A stretch of DNA of 64,000 nt from UBA10646 sp046296295 (lineage in GTDB: Bacteria; Bacteroidota; Bacteroidia; Chitinophagales; Chitinophagaceae): positions 107,938 to 171,937 of the forward strand of contig JBKBLG010000004.1 of NCBI GenBank assembly GCA_046296295.1, written 5' to 3'. Below the pieces are notes generated by a model. That model saw nothing but the letters and a program-made list of their open reading frames with translations, was not told the DNA's origin and did not search any database. Below are positions 26,959 through 36,991 of the stretch, piece by piece (positions within the stretch are counted from its first letter, which is position 1; the number at the start of each line of letters is the position of its first letter). Position numbers and translations under genes: made by a program.

Positions 26959-28056
26959 CTATAAATAAGTATCGCCCCAATTACGCTTGACTTCGGCTAC
27001 GTATTGCTTGATTTCTTGTTCTTTGTCCTTACGGCAAATGAGTAATGCATCTTTCGTATCAACAACAATCATATCATCGAGGCCTTGGAGTACTACAACC
27101 TTTTCATCGGGCGCACTAATCATACACTTAGTAGCATCTACCACCAAAACATGCTTACCGGCAACCGCATTGCCCAAATAATCTTTTTCTAAATTCTCGT
27201 AAGCACTGTTCCATGTACCTAAGTCGCTCCAACCAAATTCGCTCGGTATCACATAAACATTTTTAGCATGTTCCATGATAGCATAGTCGATACTAATATT
27301 ACTACACTGCGGATAAATACGTTCAATCGCATTTTGTTCTTCAACGGTATTAAACAAGTTACGTTCTGCCGCAAATACATCATACATTTCTGGTTGATAT
27401 TGTTCAAATGCATTAACAATATCGGCAGCTCGCCAAATAAAAATACCGGCATTCCAAAGGAAATCGCCACTGGCAATAAATGTTTTAGCTAGTTCTGCAT
27501 CGGGCTTTTCTGTGAATGTTTTAACCTGATAAATGTTATTAGCAACGGCTAATGTTTCGTGTTGTATGTAACCATAACCCGTATTGGGGTAAGTAGGCTT
27601 AATACCCAAGGTTACAAAGGCTTTCATATGTGCGGCAAAGTCTAAAGCTTTCAAGCATAGTTCCTGAAAATTGCCAGCATCCATAATCAAATGATCACTT
27701 GGTGCCACAATCATATTTGCTTCAGGATCTTTCTTTAAAAGTTTAAAAGCAATATAAGCAACACATGGTGCGGTATTTTTTCTGCTCGGCTCTGCTAAAA
27801 TATTCTCAGGCAACAGTTCAGGCAATTGCGATTGAACAATAGCCGCATATTCATCGCTGGTAACTACATAAATATTTTCTTCAGGGATAAATGCTTTAAA
27901 GCGTTCGTAAGTCCACTGAATTAATGTTTTACCAGTGTGTAAAATATCTAAAAATTGTTTGGGATAACTTGTTCTACTCTGTGGCCAAAATCTGCTTCCA
28001 ATACCACCCGCCATTATGGCTACGTAGTGGTGTGGATTCTTTACGGTTATACTCAT
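26959..28056 (-). CDS. manC: Mannose-1-phosphate guanylyltransferase
   Basis: Makes GDP-mannose for surface polysaccharides. The 365 residues show the signature AIMAGGIGSRFWPQSRTSYPKQ, then APSDHLI, FTEKPDAELA, WNAGIFIW and GWSDLGTW. There is no C-terminal isomerase (cupin) domain. The ATG at 28056 starts directly before the nucleotide-binding loop and is preferred over an extension to 28092. It lies between the glycosyltransferase and sixA. A motif copy at 27027 encodes ICRKD near the C-terminus. Confidence 0.92.
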   Translation of the reverse strand: MSITVKNPHHYVAIMAGGIGSRFWPQSRTSYPKQFLDILHTGKTLIQWTYERFKAFIPEENIYVVTSDEYAAIVQSQLPELLPENILAEPSRKNTAPCVAYIAFKLLKKDPEANMIVAPSDHLIMDAGNFQELCLKALDFAAHMKAFVTLGIKPTYPNTGYGYIQHETLAVANNIYQVKTFTEKPDAELAKTFIASGDFLWNAGIFIWRAADIVNAFEQYQPEMYDVFAAERNLFNTVEEQNAIERIYPQCSNISIDYAIMEHAKNVYVIPSEFGWSDLGTWNSAYENLEKDYLGNAVAGKHVLVVDATKCMISAPDEKVVVLQGLDDMIVVDTKDALLICRKDKEQEIKQYVAEVKRNWGDTYL

Positions 28057-28124
28057 ATCGTTTGCTAGTGTAATGATAGCAAAGATGCACAATACTCACA
28101 TATATTGTATCAGCCTTTATACAC

Positions 28125-28619
28125 TTAGCTTACAAGTTTAGGAGCATCAAAAAATAGAAAACTATGCTGCTCTTGATGAAAAGCTTTCCATCGTTCAATA
28201 GCACAACGAACCCCAAGCATACCACAAGTAGGCATATCATCTAAACGAACATTACAAATCATGTTCGCAAATGCTGTAATGCCTGGGTTATGACTAAATA
28301 AATACACCGTTTGCCAAGCATCGTTGAGTGACGTAACTACTTCAAAAAAAGTAGCCGGCATGGCATGATATAATTCCGGTACGGTAATAATTTCGCTTTT
28401 AGCAATGCCATTTGCTTTGGCGAAATATTGTGCTGTAGTTAATGCTCTATTAGCAGTACTACTCACAATAGCATCGGGCTTAACAACTTTTTGAAGCAAG
28501 CGTTCCGCCATTATAGGTGCATCTCTATGCCCACGAGCATTTAAAGGCCGGTCAAAATCTGTTTCGCTAGGGCTATCCCAACTACTTTTCGCATGCCTTA
28601 TAATAACCAATTGCTTCAC
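28125..28619 (-). CDS. sixA: SixA-type phosphohistidine phosphatase
   Basis: A 164-residue histidine phosphatase. The catalytic IIRHAKSSWDSP (RHG-type motif) is near residue 8, FDRPLNARGHRDAP follows, and SHNPGITAF carries the second His near residue 109. SixA removes phosphate from histidine-phosphorylated proteins; the substrate here is unknown. It lies 14 bp downstream of the aminotransferase on the same strand. Confidence 0.88.
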   Translation of the reverse strand: MKQLVIIRHAKSSWDSPSETDFDRPLNARGHRDAPIMAERLLQKVVKPDAIVSSTANRALTTAQYFAKANGIAKSEIITVPELYHAMPATFFEVVTSLNDAWQTVYLFSHNPGITAFANMICNVRLDDMPTCGMLGVRCAIERWKAFHQEQHSFLFFDAPKLVS

Positions 28620-28633
28620 TTACTTAAATGTGT

Positions 28634-29893
28634 TTATACTTTAGATAACTTAGCTAATGCAGCTTCTAATTTGGTGAGCATATCATCAATCTCTTCTTTT
28701 AAACAAGTACCAACACTTAAACGATACCACGGACTTTGATGACTTGCACCGAAAGCATAAAATGGTACTACCGCCAACTTAGCTTCGTTGAGTAAGTAAG
28801 TGGTAACATCGGCTTGTTTAGTAAGTAAGTTAGTACCATCGGTACTACCAACTAAATCAAATTTTATTGTTAGATAAATAGCAGCTTGTGGTGCAATAGC
28901 ATCTACTGCGTAACCCTTTTGCCGTAAGGCTACAATACCATTATAAATGCGTTGTAAGCGTTCTTCTAACTCTGCTTTAAAGTGGCTAAAATGCGTTGCA
29001 ATGGCAGCCTCGTTTTGCAAAAAAGCGGCAGTAGCAACTTGTTCGGCCATTGGTGCCCAAGCCCCAATATGGCTCAATAATGCTTTCATTTTCGCAATTA
29101 CATGTGCTGGCCCCATACTCCAACCCACACGAACACCCGTAGCTGCAAACGATTTGCTGATGCCATCAATATAAACGGTGTAAGCTTTCATGGCAGGGTT
29201 AATACTAACAGGGCAGCTATGTTGTGTATTGCCATAAGTAAGCGCACCATACATTTGATCGAACATTACGTATAGCTTTTTTTCATGCACACCTCTACGT
29301 TCGTTTTCAGCAATCACTAAATCGCAAATTTTAGCTAGCTCTTCTTTGCCAAGCGTAGTTCCCGTTGGGTTTTGTGGCGTACACAAACACAACAATGCAG
29401 CATCTTGAACATGCGGCGCAATATCTGCTGCGGTTGGCATAAAGTTATGCTCGGGTGAGGTTTCAATAACACAATGCAAACCATGATTCATATGCACGTA
29501 GTGGTTGTTGTTCCAACTAGGTGTGGCATAAATCACTTTATCTTCTGTATTTACAATTACTTTAAACAGTGTATAAATGAGCGGACGACCACCCGCCGCA
29601 ATCAATATTTCTTGATTACCGTAGGTAATACCTTGGTGCTTTTGAACAAATGCTGCCACGCTGCTACGCAACTCGGCAATACCATCGGCCGGAGGATAAT
29701 TGGTATTTTTATCTTGATAGGCTGCAACAATTAATGCTTCTAACGCTGCCGGAATAGGAAAAACACTCGGATTAAAATCGCCAATAGTATAGTTATAAAT
29801 TTTTTCGCCCTGTTTAATACGTTCGCTAATGGCGTTACCCAATTTAACGATTTCGCTTCCCACCATGTTCTCGGCTAGGTTACTTAGCTTCAT
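28634..29893 (-). CDS. Class I/II pyridoxal-phosphate aminotransferase
   Basis: A fold-type I aminotransferase of about 419 residues, of the aspartate aminotransferase group. The PLP-binding lysine lies in DGISKSFAATGVRVGW. Other points are NYPPADGIAELR, CTPQNPTGTTLGKEEL and the final RLSVGTC substrate-arginine segment. The ATG at 29893 was chosen; the frame extends to a TTG at 29899. The amino-acid specificity cannot be assigned from sequence. A 12-base motif copy at 28918 encodes ALRQK. Confidence 0.88.
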   Translation of the reverse strand: MKLSNLAENMVGSEIVKLGNAISERIKQGEKIYNYTIGDFNPSVFPIPAALEALIVAAYQDKNTNYPPADGIAELRSSVAAFVQKHQGITYGNQEILIAAGGRPLIYTLFKVIVNTEDKVIYATPSWNNNHYVHMNHGLHCVIETSPEHNFMPTAADIAPHVQDAALLCLCTPQNPTGTTLGKEELAKICDLVIAENERRGVHEKKLYVMFDQMYGALTYGNTQHSCPVSINPAMKAYTVYIDGISKSFAATGVRVGWSMGPAHVIAKMKALLSHIGAWAPMAEQVATAAFLQNEAAIATHFSHFKAELEERLQRIYNGIVALRQKGYAVDAIAPQAAIYLTIKFDLVGSTDGTNLLTKQADVTTYLLNEAKLAVVPFYAFGASHQSPWYRLSVGTCLKEEIDDMLTKLEAALAKLSKV

Positions 29894-29940
29894 AATCAAT
29901 ACTTGGTTAATAATGTAATTGGCGGCAAAATTAGGGCTTG

Positions 29941-29953
29941 CCTTACGGCAAAT
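29941..29953 (-). repeat. Motif copy (R), intergenic
   Basis: CCTTACGGCAAAT between the galactanase and the aminotransferase. Confidence 0.85.
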
Positions 29954-29970
29954 TAAGTTAATTCGAGGTA

Positions 29971-31131
29971 TTAAAACCGATATTGTTCCGTCATAAAGGC
30001 AGTCGATGGTAATAATTTTCCATCAAAATCAAAAAGCGTAGCATTTTCCCAAGGGCTACCCGTGTTCCATAAATCACGCATACTGCTGCTAATCCATGCA
30101 GGTTCCCAATACATTACACCACTGCCACCACCCCTAATAACTTGTTGTGTGAGTGTTGTAAGATACCTTTGCTGTTCTGTTTTGCTAATGCCAAAGCCAT
30201 TCCATGGTTGTGTTGTAATAATATTTGGATAGTTATCGGCAAAGTCGTTGGTCCAGGCATAAGCTGTTTCAACAATCATTACTTGCTTATTACCACTTAA
30301 TTGCTTTAGGTTAGCTACGAACAAAGCAACATCTTCCATACTGCTGAGGGTGCTCCATTGTTGATAGTGCGATACACCAACAATATCAAAATCGGTAACA
30401 CCGGCACGCATAATGCCATTAAGCCAATATTGCCCATTTTGAAATTGAGCTACGTGTAATATTATCTTAGGTTTAATGCTGCTGTTCTGGCTAAAATTGC
30501 GAACTGCACGAATGCCTGCATTGAGCAGCGATGCAAAGTTGGCAAACTGTCCGTTTTCAACTTTACCGTAAGGCCATAACATACCACTATTGGTTTCGTT
30601 ACCTACTTGCACCATTTCGGGTGTAAGGTTTTGTGCCGACAAATGTTGCAATACCTGAAGGGTGTAATTATACACAGAATCTTGAAGCGTGATAAGATTG
30701 GTTTGTTGCCATGCAGCAGGCGTGGTTTGATGTGCAGGATCGGCCCAAGTATCGCTGTAATGAATATCTAAATTCACTGCCATGCCTAATTGCTTAGCTC
30801 TTCTAATGGTATTGGTTACATCGGCCAAATCGTTGAATATCTTACCATTGTGTAGGCTAGCATGCCATTGCGGATTATGCCATAAACGTACACGTACAAC
30901 GTTAGCACCAGCATTGGCAAGTGCGGTGTAAGCATCGGTAGTTATACCATTAGCTTGGTATTTAACACCATAATGTTCAAGTGCATTAACATATGAAAGA
31001 TCAACACCAAAGGCAAATTGTTGCCAACTGTATTTTGGGTTAGCAGTATCATTTGTGGAAGTGCTAGTGTTTTTGCTGCAAGCAGAAAAGCCCACGAGGC
31101 AAAGCATGATGATGATATAAAATCGTATCAT
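29971..31131 (-). CDS. GH53 endo-beta-1,4-galactanase lipoprotein
   Basis: A 386-residue surface or periplasmic lipoprotein (lipobox GFSAC near residue 18) that cleaves the galactan side chains of type I arabinogalactan. The GH53 fold is clear: FGVDLSYVNALE, ANVVRVRLWHNP, DIHYSDTWADPAHQTTPAAW, the acid/base Glu in VQVGNETNSGMLWP, VSHYQQW, and the nucleophile Glu in IVETAYAWT. No SusC/SusD pair is adjacent, so it is not in a typical polysaccharide utilisation locus. A motif copy at 30562 encodes PYGK. Confidence 0.93.
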   Translation of the reverse strand: MIRFYIIIMLCLVGFSACSKNTSTSTNDTANPKYSWQQFAFGVDLSYVNALEHYGVKYQANGITTDAYTALANAGANVVRVRLWHNPQWHASLHNGKIFNDLADVTNTIRRAKQLGMAVNLDIHYSDTWADPAHQTTPAAWQQTNLITLQDSVYNYTLQVLQHLSAQNLTPEMVQVGNETNSGMLWPYGKVENGQFANFASLLNAGIRAVRNFSQNSSIKPKIILHVAQFQNGQYWLNGIMRAGVTDFDIVGVSHYQQWSTLSSMEDVALFVANLKQLSGNKQVMIVETAYAWTNDFADNYPNIITTQPWNGFGISKTEQQRYLTTLTQQVIRGGGSGVMYWEPAWISSSMRDLWNTGSPWENATLFDFDGKLLPSTAFMTEQYRF

Positions 31132-31142
31132 AATTTTTTAAT

Positions 31143-32444
31143 TTATAATTGCAGCTGAGCGCCTAATCGTTTCAATTCAATTTCGGCTGCTTTGGCGGCA
31201 TAGCTAAGGTTAACCAACCTGTACCCCGCGTCAATAAAACTACGTTGTGCTTCTCGTACTTCAATGATGGTAGCTACCCGTAATTCGTAACGTTGTAAGG
31301 TTAGCTGCAATAGTTGCTGTGTGAGTTCATAATTACTTTTTTCTGTTGCTAATCGTTGCAATATGTTTTCATAAGCCTGATAGCTTTTAATAGCCTGCGT
31401 TTTAAGATTTTGCAACAACTGTTCACGTGTAATTTTTGCGTTTTTAACTTCTATTTCGGCAACACGTTGCTGCCGTTTTAAAGCCGAGCCATTATAAATG
31501 GGTACTGCCACCGATAAGCCCAAATTAGGACCATAATTTTGGTTAAGCAACGTGAACCCCGCCTCGCTTTGGTTACGAACATAGTTATAACCCATCGTAG
31601 CTCTTACTGTTGGGTAACGTTGTGCAGCCACTTCTTTCAAAAGCAATTCGTTGATTTTAATTTGTTGGTCGGCACTTGCTATTTCTGGGTTTTGTTGAAT
31701 GAAATCAACAATACTACCTATCTGTAAGTTGCGTTCGGCAATAATGGTATCGTTGATATGAATGGTACTATCGGGGTTAAGATTAAGTAGGTTTAAAAAA
31801 TCGGCCTTAGCATTTTGTATTACCAATGCCTGCGATTGCAGATTTTGCTTCAAAGCATTCAAATCTATGGTAGCTTGAAACAAATCGGCATTATTGGCAA
31901 GGCCAACACTCTTACGCACTTTAATTAACTCAACTTGCTTTTCTGCCACTCGAATAGCTTCACGAATGGTACGTTCATAATCTTGCTGGCGCACAATATC
32001 GTAGTACTGTATCATAACCGCCGCAAGCGTATTTTGTATTTGAGTATTTAACTGTTGCTTGCTCAACAATTCTAGTTCGGTAAGCCGCTGTTTGGTGGCA
32101 ACTACGCGTTGGCCGTTATATAAGATTTGACCAATACTCAGGTTAGCATTAAGGTTGTTAGCAGCAGCACCACTACGTTGAATAACGGTACCGTTGTTTA
32201 ATTTTTGATTTACACTGGTAATACTTTCAGCATCGTTCGCTTGCAGTGCAATTGTAGGCAAGCCGCCTGCCACACCAATATGATTATTAATACGAGCCTG
32301 TTCTATATTATTATTGGCAAGTGCAATATTGAAGTTGTTTTTCAATGCAACATTCAAAGCCTCTTGCAATGTAAGTTGCTGTGCTTGGGCTGGTTGTAAC
32401 CACCAACAAGCGAGTATAATGAGCAAATATTTTTTCATTTTCAT
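31143..32444 (-). CDS. TolC-family outer membrane efflux protein
   Basis: Outer-membrane channel of about 433 residues. A signal peptide (MKKYLLIILACWWLQPAQA) and two long coiled-coil repeats (about 150-230 and 330-420) show the TolC pattern. The frame extends to 32600, but those 52 extra residues are Arg/Pro-rich and encoded by the GC-rich leader segment, so the ATG at 32444 or 32438 is preferred. It follows the RND pump and adaptor genes on the same strand and should complete that tripartite system. Confidence 0.9.
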   Translation of the reverse strand: MKMKKYLLIILACWWLQPAQAQQLTLQEALNVALKNNFNIALANNNIEQARINNHIGVAGGLPTIALQANDAESITSVNQKLNNGTVIQRSGAAANNLNANLSIGQILYNGQRVVATKQRLTELELLSKQQLNTQIQNTLAAVMIQYYDIVRQQDYERTIREAIRVAEKQVELIKVRKSVGLANNADLFQATIDLNALKQNLQSQALVIQNAKADFLNLLNLNPDSTIHINDTIIAERNLQIGSIVDFIQQNPEIASADQQIKINELLLKEVAAQRYPTVRATMGYNYVRNQSEAGFTLLNQNYGPNLGLSVAVPIYNGSALKRQQRVAEIEVKNAKITREQLLQNLKTQAIKSYQAYENILQRLATEKSNYELTQQLLQLTLQRYELRVATIIEVREAQRSFIDAGYRLVNLSYAAKAAEIELKRLGAQLQL

Positions 32445-32454
32445 TTTTGTTTTT

Positions 32455-32596
32455 GGGGCTTTCGGCAGTAGTACTGCTGTGGCCTTTGGTTCGGGCTGTT
32501 GCGGGGTTTCGCCACTCGTTCCTCGTGGCCGGCTCGCCTTAGGGCGGCCGCCCTTCACATCCCGCAGCCCTTGGGCTTTGGTACTGGTGTGCGGCA
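32455..32596. repeat. GC-rich leader segment, possible dispersed repeat
   Basis: About 140 bp much richer in G+C than everything around it, between the RND pump stop and tolC. It includes the perfect palindrome GGGCGGCCGCCC (32542-32553). It is open in the tolC frame but gives a low-complexity Arg/Pro/Gly peptide. A motif copy follows directly at 32598. Confidence 0.5.
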
Positions 32597-32597
32597 A

Positions 32598-32611
32598 CAT
32601 TTACCGTAAGG
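32598..32611 (+). repeat. Motif copy (F), intergenic
   Basis: CATTTACCGTAAGG just downstream of the RND pump stop. Confidence 0.88.
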
Positions 32612-32616
32612 TATGG

Positions 32617-35600
32617 CTACACTTTTGTTGCTTGTTGTTCGGCATCTATATCGTAAGCGTTTTTGGTGTGTACACCTGATATGTAGGTGTATACGGCTGG
32701 TATTACAAAAAGGGTAAGTAGTAAGCTGAACATTATACCTCCCACAATTACAATACCTAATGGAATGCGGCTGGTACTTGCGGCACCTAAGCTTAATGCA
32801 ATGGGTAGTGCGCCAAGTGAAGTGGCAAGGCTCGTCATTAAAATAGGTCGTAAGCGTTGCTGTGCGGCTTCTAATACGGCTGCTTTTTTGGGTATGCCAC
32901 TTTCGCGTTTTTGGTTGGCGAACTCTACGATTAAAATACCGTTTTTAGTAACCAAGCCTATTAGCATAATCATACCAATTTGGCTGAAGATGTTAATGGT
33001 TTGATCGAACAACCATAAGCTTAACAGTGCACCTGCTAGTGCTAGCGGAACGGTAATCATAATGGTGAATGGATCGGTAAAACTTTCGAACTGAGCTGCG
33101 AGTACCAGATATATGAGTAGCAGGGCTAATCCAAAAGCAAAGCTAGTGTTGCTGCTACTTTCGGCATAATCGCGGCTGGGTCCATTAAGTGCTGTTTGAA
33201 AGCTTTCATCGAGCAGTTTGTTAGCAATATTTTGCATAGCATTAATACCATCACCAATGGTTTTGCCTTCGGCAAGCGATGCTTGTATGGTTGCACTTTT
33301 AAATCGGTTGAAATGAAATAAAGTGGGTGGGCTGCTTGTTTCTTCTAGTTGCACTACAGCACTTAGCGGAATACTTTCACCGCGGTTGTTGCGTACATAC
33401 AGTTGATTGATATCGGCAGGTTGATTTCTATCGTTACGTTCTACTTGTGCTATTACCTGATACTGCTTACCATTCATAATAAAGTATGCCAGGCGCCTAC
33501 CACTAAAGGCACTTTGTAGTACGGCAGCAATATCGGCAGTAGTAAGCCCTAGATCTCTAGCCTTCATACGGTCAATGGTAAGCTGTACTTCGGGCTTATT
33601 GAATTTTAAATTGGCATCTACGTTTTGGAATGTTTTTTCTTTACGAGCTTCTTCTAAAAACTTCGGTAATACTTGTTTGAGTTTTTCAAAATCGAGGTTT
33701 TGAATAATAAACTGTACGGGCAATGCACCACGGCTGCCCAAACCAACTGAAATTGTTTGCTCTTGAATCGGAAACACTCTGGCATCGTTAAAACGACTGA
33801 GCTTGCCTGCCAGCTCTCCGGCTAATACCATTTGCGATTTATTGCGTTCGTTGGGTGGTATTAAGCCGATGCGGGCAATGGAAGTGTTAGCACCCGTGCC
33901 CCCAAAGCCTGGCGTAGCGTTGAATACAAAGCTTCGTTCTGCTACAGAATCGTATAAATAGTTAGTAAGTTTTTCTGCAAAAGCTGCTGTAAAATCGTAG
34001 CTAGACCCTTCAGGAGCTGTGATGCTGAAACGAATATTACTGCGGTCTTCAATGGGTGCTAATTCGCTTTGAAGGTTAGTGAATGTGAAATACATGATGC
34101 CTAAGCAGGCTAATACCAAAACCCAGGCCATCCAACGCATGTGAAGAAAGCGTTCTAATAAGCGACGATAGCCATTTTCTAAACCGGTGAAGAATGGTTC
34201 GGTAGCATCGTAGAATTTGCCATGGCCTGCTTTTTTACGCGTAAGCACCACGTTTAAAACAGGTGTAATGGTAAGCGATACAAAAGCAGAAATAAGTACA
34301 GCGCCCGCTACTACAATACCAAACTCGCGAAACAAACTACCTACAAAACCTTGTAAGAATATTACCGGCAAAAACACTACAGCAAGGGTAATAGAAGTAC
34401 TGATAACAGCGAAGAATATTTCTTTAGAGCCTTCGAGGGCTGCTTGTCGAATGGGTAAGCCTTCTTCTAATTTCCTAAAAATATTTTCTGTTACTACAAT
34501 GCCATCATCAACCACGAGGCCCGTAGCAAGTACGATACCTAATAATGTAAGTACATTGATTGAAAAGCCTGCTACGTACATGATAAAAAACGTAGCAATC
34601 AGCGAAATGGGAATGTCTATTAACGGTCGAATAGCCGTTAAGAAGTTGCGGAAAAAGAATAGGATTACCAACACTACCAAACCAAAAGAAATGAATAAGG
34701 TTTCCTTCACTTCTTCTAACGATTTGCGAACATTCTGGGTATTATCAATTAGCACATTCATGATGATATCACTCTTGTTCGATTGCTTAATTTCATCTAA
34801 GCGTTTGTAGAATTCGTCGGCAATTTTGATATAGTTGGCACCCGGTTGCGGCACAATGGCAATACCAACGGCATTCACACCATTGTACTTCCAACTGCGT
34901 TCTTCTGTTTCGGGGCCAAGCTCCACCTTTGCAACATCTTTCAATCGAATAATACCACTGTTATCCTCTTTAATGATGAGTTCATTAAAATCGGTTTCTG
35001 TGGTAAGTCGGCCCATGGTTCTGAGGGTAAGCTCAGTATTGTTGCCATAAATTTTACCGGCAGGTAGCTCAACATTTTCTCGGTTAAGAGCCGTTTCAAC
35101 ATCGCTAAAAGCAAGGTTATAGGCAATCAATTTAGCAGGGTCTATCCATATACGCATGGCTTGCCTTTTGTCGCCAAACAAGCTTACCGAGCTTACTTCG
35201 TTAATGGTTTGAAAACGTTCTAGTAACACATTCTCAGCAAAATCAGTAAGTTCAAGTAAGCCCTTACTTGGGCTTTGTACGGCTAGCAACAAAATAAAAT
35301 CGCCACTCGCATCGGCCTTGCTTACTACCGGAGGGGCATCGATATCTTGCGGAAGATTTCGTTGTGCTTGGCTTACTTTATCACGAACATCGTTAGCGGC
35401 ATCTTCTAAATTTACCTCAAGGTTAAATTCAACGGTAATATTACTTGCACCTACTTGGCTGCTACTGCTAATGCTACGTACACCCGGTATGCCATTAATT
35501 TGTTTTTCTAGTGGTTCGGTAATTTGGCTTTCAATAATATCGGCACTGGCACCTGTATATTGCGTACGTACGTTAATAATGGGAGGGTCGATAGCTGGGT

Positions 35601-35709
35601 AATCACGCACGGCCAAAAAGGTGAAGCCAACAGCACCAAACAGCAGTAACATAATGTTCATTACTGTTGCGAGTACCGGCCTGCGTAACGATAGTTCAGA
35701 TATATTCAT
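32617..35709 (-). CDS. RND efflux pump, HAE1/AcrB type
   Basis: Inner-membrane proton-driven multidrug transporter of 1030 residues. It has twelve helices with two periplasmic loops. N-terminal LRRPVLATVMNIMLLLFGAVG, the helix-4 segment GLVVDDGIVVTENI with the proton-relay Asp pair, and the C-terminal GLVTKNGILIVEFANQ are typical of hydrophobe/amphiphile RND pumps. Adaptor and TolC genes flank it in the order adaptor-pump-channel on the same strand. Substrate unknown. The short palindromic word ACTTACGTAAATG lies in the gap before it (35742). Confidence 0.95.
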   Translation of the reverse strand: MNISELSLRRPVLATVMNIMLLLFGAVGFTFLAVRDYPAIDPPIINVRTQYTGASADIIESQITEPLEKQINGIPGVRSISSSSQVGASNITVEFNLEVNLEDAANDVRDKVSQAQRNLPQDIDAPPVVSKADASGDFILLLAVQSPSKGLLELTDFAENVLLERFQTINEVSSVSLFGDKRQAMRIWIDPAKLIAYNLAFSDVETALNRENVELPAGKIYGNNTELTLRTMGRLTTETDFNELIIKEDNSGIIRLKDVAKVELGPETEERSWKYNGVNAVGIAIVPQPGANYIKIADEFYKRLDEIKQSNKSDIIMNVLIDNTQNVRKSLEEVKETLFISFGLVVLVILFFFRNFLTAIRPLIDIPISLIATFFIMYVAGFSINVLTLLGIVLATGLVVDDGIVVTENIFRKLEEGLPIRQAALEGSKEIFFAVISTSITLAVVFLPVIFLQGFVGSLFREFGIVVAGAVLISAFVSLTITPVLNVVLTRKKAGHGKFYDATEPFFTGLENGYRRLLERFLHMRWMAWVLVLACLGIMYFTFTNLQSELAPIEDRSNIRFSITAPEGSSYDFTAAFAEKLTNYLYDSVAERSFVFNATPGFGGTGANTSIARIGLIPPNERNKSQMVLAGELAGKLSRFNDARVFPIQEQTISVGLGSRGALPVQFIIQNLDFEKLKQVLPKFLEEARKEKTFQNVDANLKFNKPEVQLTIDRMKARDLGLTTADIAAVLQSAFSGRRLAYFIMNGKQYQVIAQVERNDRNQPADINQLYVRNNRGESIPLSAVVQLEETSSPPTLFHFNRFKSATIQASLAEGKTIGDGINAMQNIANKLLDESFQTALNGPSRDYAESSSNTSFAFGLALLLIYLVLAAQFESFTDPFTIMITVPLALAGALLSLWLFDQTINIFSQIGMIMLIGLVTKNGILIVEFANQKRESGIPKKAAVLEAAQQRLRPILMTSLATSLGALPIALSLGAASTSRIPLGIVIVGGIMFSLLLTLFVIPAVYTYISGVHTKNAYDIDAEQQATKV

Positions 35710-35774
35710 GTAACAAAAAGCTTAAGTATAAAGGGTGTTTCACTTACGTAAATGCTATTGGTATCAGGCGGTAG

Positions 35775-36836
35775 TTATTGGATAATGGTATTGAGTTGCT
35801 TAACGCTGCGTACTTTAAGCTTACTCTTAGGTCTGGCAAATAATACGCCTGTAACTACTACACTATCGCCGGGGTTCAAACCTTTAATAACTTCAACCGC
35901 ACCAGCTTGCCGTAAGCCGGTTTCAATGGTAACGAAATGGGCTTCTCCATTTTTCACAACAATCATTTTTTTGGCTTTTGCTTCGGGAATGATAGCGTTG
36001 CTTGGAACTAAAATACCCTTGTCGCTGCCACCGGCATCTACCAATACTTTAACAGAATTACCAGGTAAGAAACCGCCTGTTTGTTGTAATTGAGCACGTA
36101 CCAATACATTACGCGTTGTAGTATTCACTTGCGATTCTGTGGCAATGATGGTTGCGGCTACTGTATCGCCAGTATTAGCATTGTTGATGATGGTTACCTT
36201 TTTATGATTGGCCAAACTGTTTTGATACGCTTCGGGAATGGTAAAATCTACTTTAAGTGTACTTACTTGCTGAAAAGTAGCTAATACCGTAGTTGGTGTA
36301 ACATAGGCTCCTTTGCTTACCAAACGTAAGCCAAGCTTTCCTGTGAAGGGAGCTCTAATAATGGTTTTATCTAATTGTGTTTGTAAGTAGGTTAAATCGG
36401 CCTGTAGGTTATTCACCTGATTCAATACTGCATCGTAATCGGCTTGATTCACCCCTTCTACCGCCAATAATTTTTTGAGTCTGGCTTCGTTTTGTACTGC
36501 TAGTTGTAGTTGTACTTTAATTTTTTGGGCTTGGGCTTGCAGTTCAGCATCGTTAATGCGAGCCAATACCGTACCTGCACTTACAACGGCACCTTCGGGT
36601 AGGTTGAGGTATACCAAACGGCCGCTAACTTCTGGTTTTAGTTCAATGTTTTCGCCGGCTACAACGGTACCATTCGCTGTAATTACGTTATTGATAGTAG
36701 CTCTTTGAGCAATAATAACATCTACATTCACGGGCGGCGGCGGGCCACTTGGTTTGTCTGACTTTTTTTCTGCTTTATTACCACAGGCTGCGAGCAATAG
36801 CATTGCTGCTATTGGCGCTATAGATTTTACGAACAT
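35775..36836 (-). CDS. RND periplasmic adaptor lipoprotein
   Basis: Membrane-fusion protein of 353 residues (lipobox LLLAACG near residue 18). The lipoyl-like half motifs are GTVVAGENIELKPEVSGRLV and DKTIIRAPFTGKLGLRLVSKG, flanking a coiled-coil hairpin (about 105-150); a beta-barrel and the membrane-proximal domain follow. It links the RND pump encoded 65 bp downstream to the TolC-type channel. First gene of the efflux operon. Confidence 0.94.
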   Translation of the reverse strand: MFVKSIAPIAAMLLLAACGNKAEKKSDKPSGPPPPVNVDVIIAQRATINNVITANGTVVAGENIELKPEVSGRLVYLNLPEGAVVSAGTVLARINDAELQAQAQKIKVQLQLAVQNEARLKKLLAVEGVNQADYDAVLNQVNNLQADLTYLQTQLDKTIIRAPFTGKLGLRLVSKGAYVTPTTVLATFQQVSTLKVDFTIPEAYQNSLANHKKVTIINNANTGDTVAATIIATESQVNTTTRNVLVRAQLQQTGGFLPGNSVKVLVDAGGSDKGILVPSNAIIPEAKAKKMIVVKNGEAHFVTIETGLRQAGAVEVIKGLNPGDSVVVTGVLFARPKSKLKVRSVKQLNTIIQ

Positions 36837-36924
36837 GAATCAATTGCTTATGAAGTAAAAGTAAGCACAATTAAATCCTCGCTTGCTTTTGTATGCTGGT
36901 GTTACGGTAGATGCCGAAAAATTA

Positions 36925-36953
36925 GGGGTGAGCCGCCAACGGCGGCTCACCCC
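36925..36953. terminator. Hairpin left of the assembly gap
   Basis: Perfect 13-bp stem (GGGGTGAGCCGCC and complement) around an AAC triloop, upstream of the adaptor start and downstream of the plug-protein gene. Confidence 0.65.
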
Positions 36954-36981
36954 AAACAAATTGTTATAAAAAACATAAGGT

Positions 36982-36991
36982 NNNNNNNNNN
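36982..36991. other. Assembly gap (10 N)
   Basis: Ten undetermined bases. Both sides carry similar sequence (GGCGGCTCACCCC followed by an A/T-rich ATTGTTATAAA stretch, at 36941 and 37057), so the assembler probably failed on a local repeat. The real gap size is unknown. Confidence 0.95.

Noticed and set aside
32444..32600. N-terminal 52-residue extension of the TolC-type protein
   Set aside because: The extension is Arg/Pro-rich, encoded by the GC-rich leader, and would bury a clear signal peptide.
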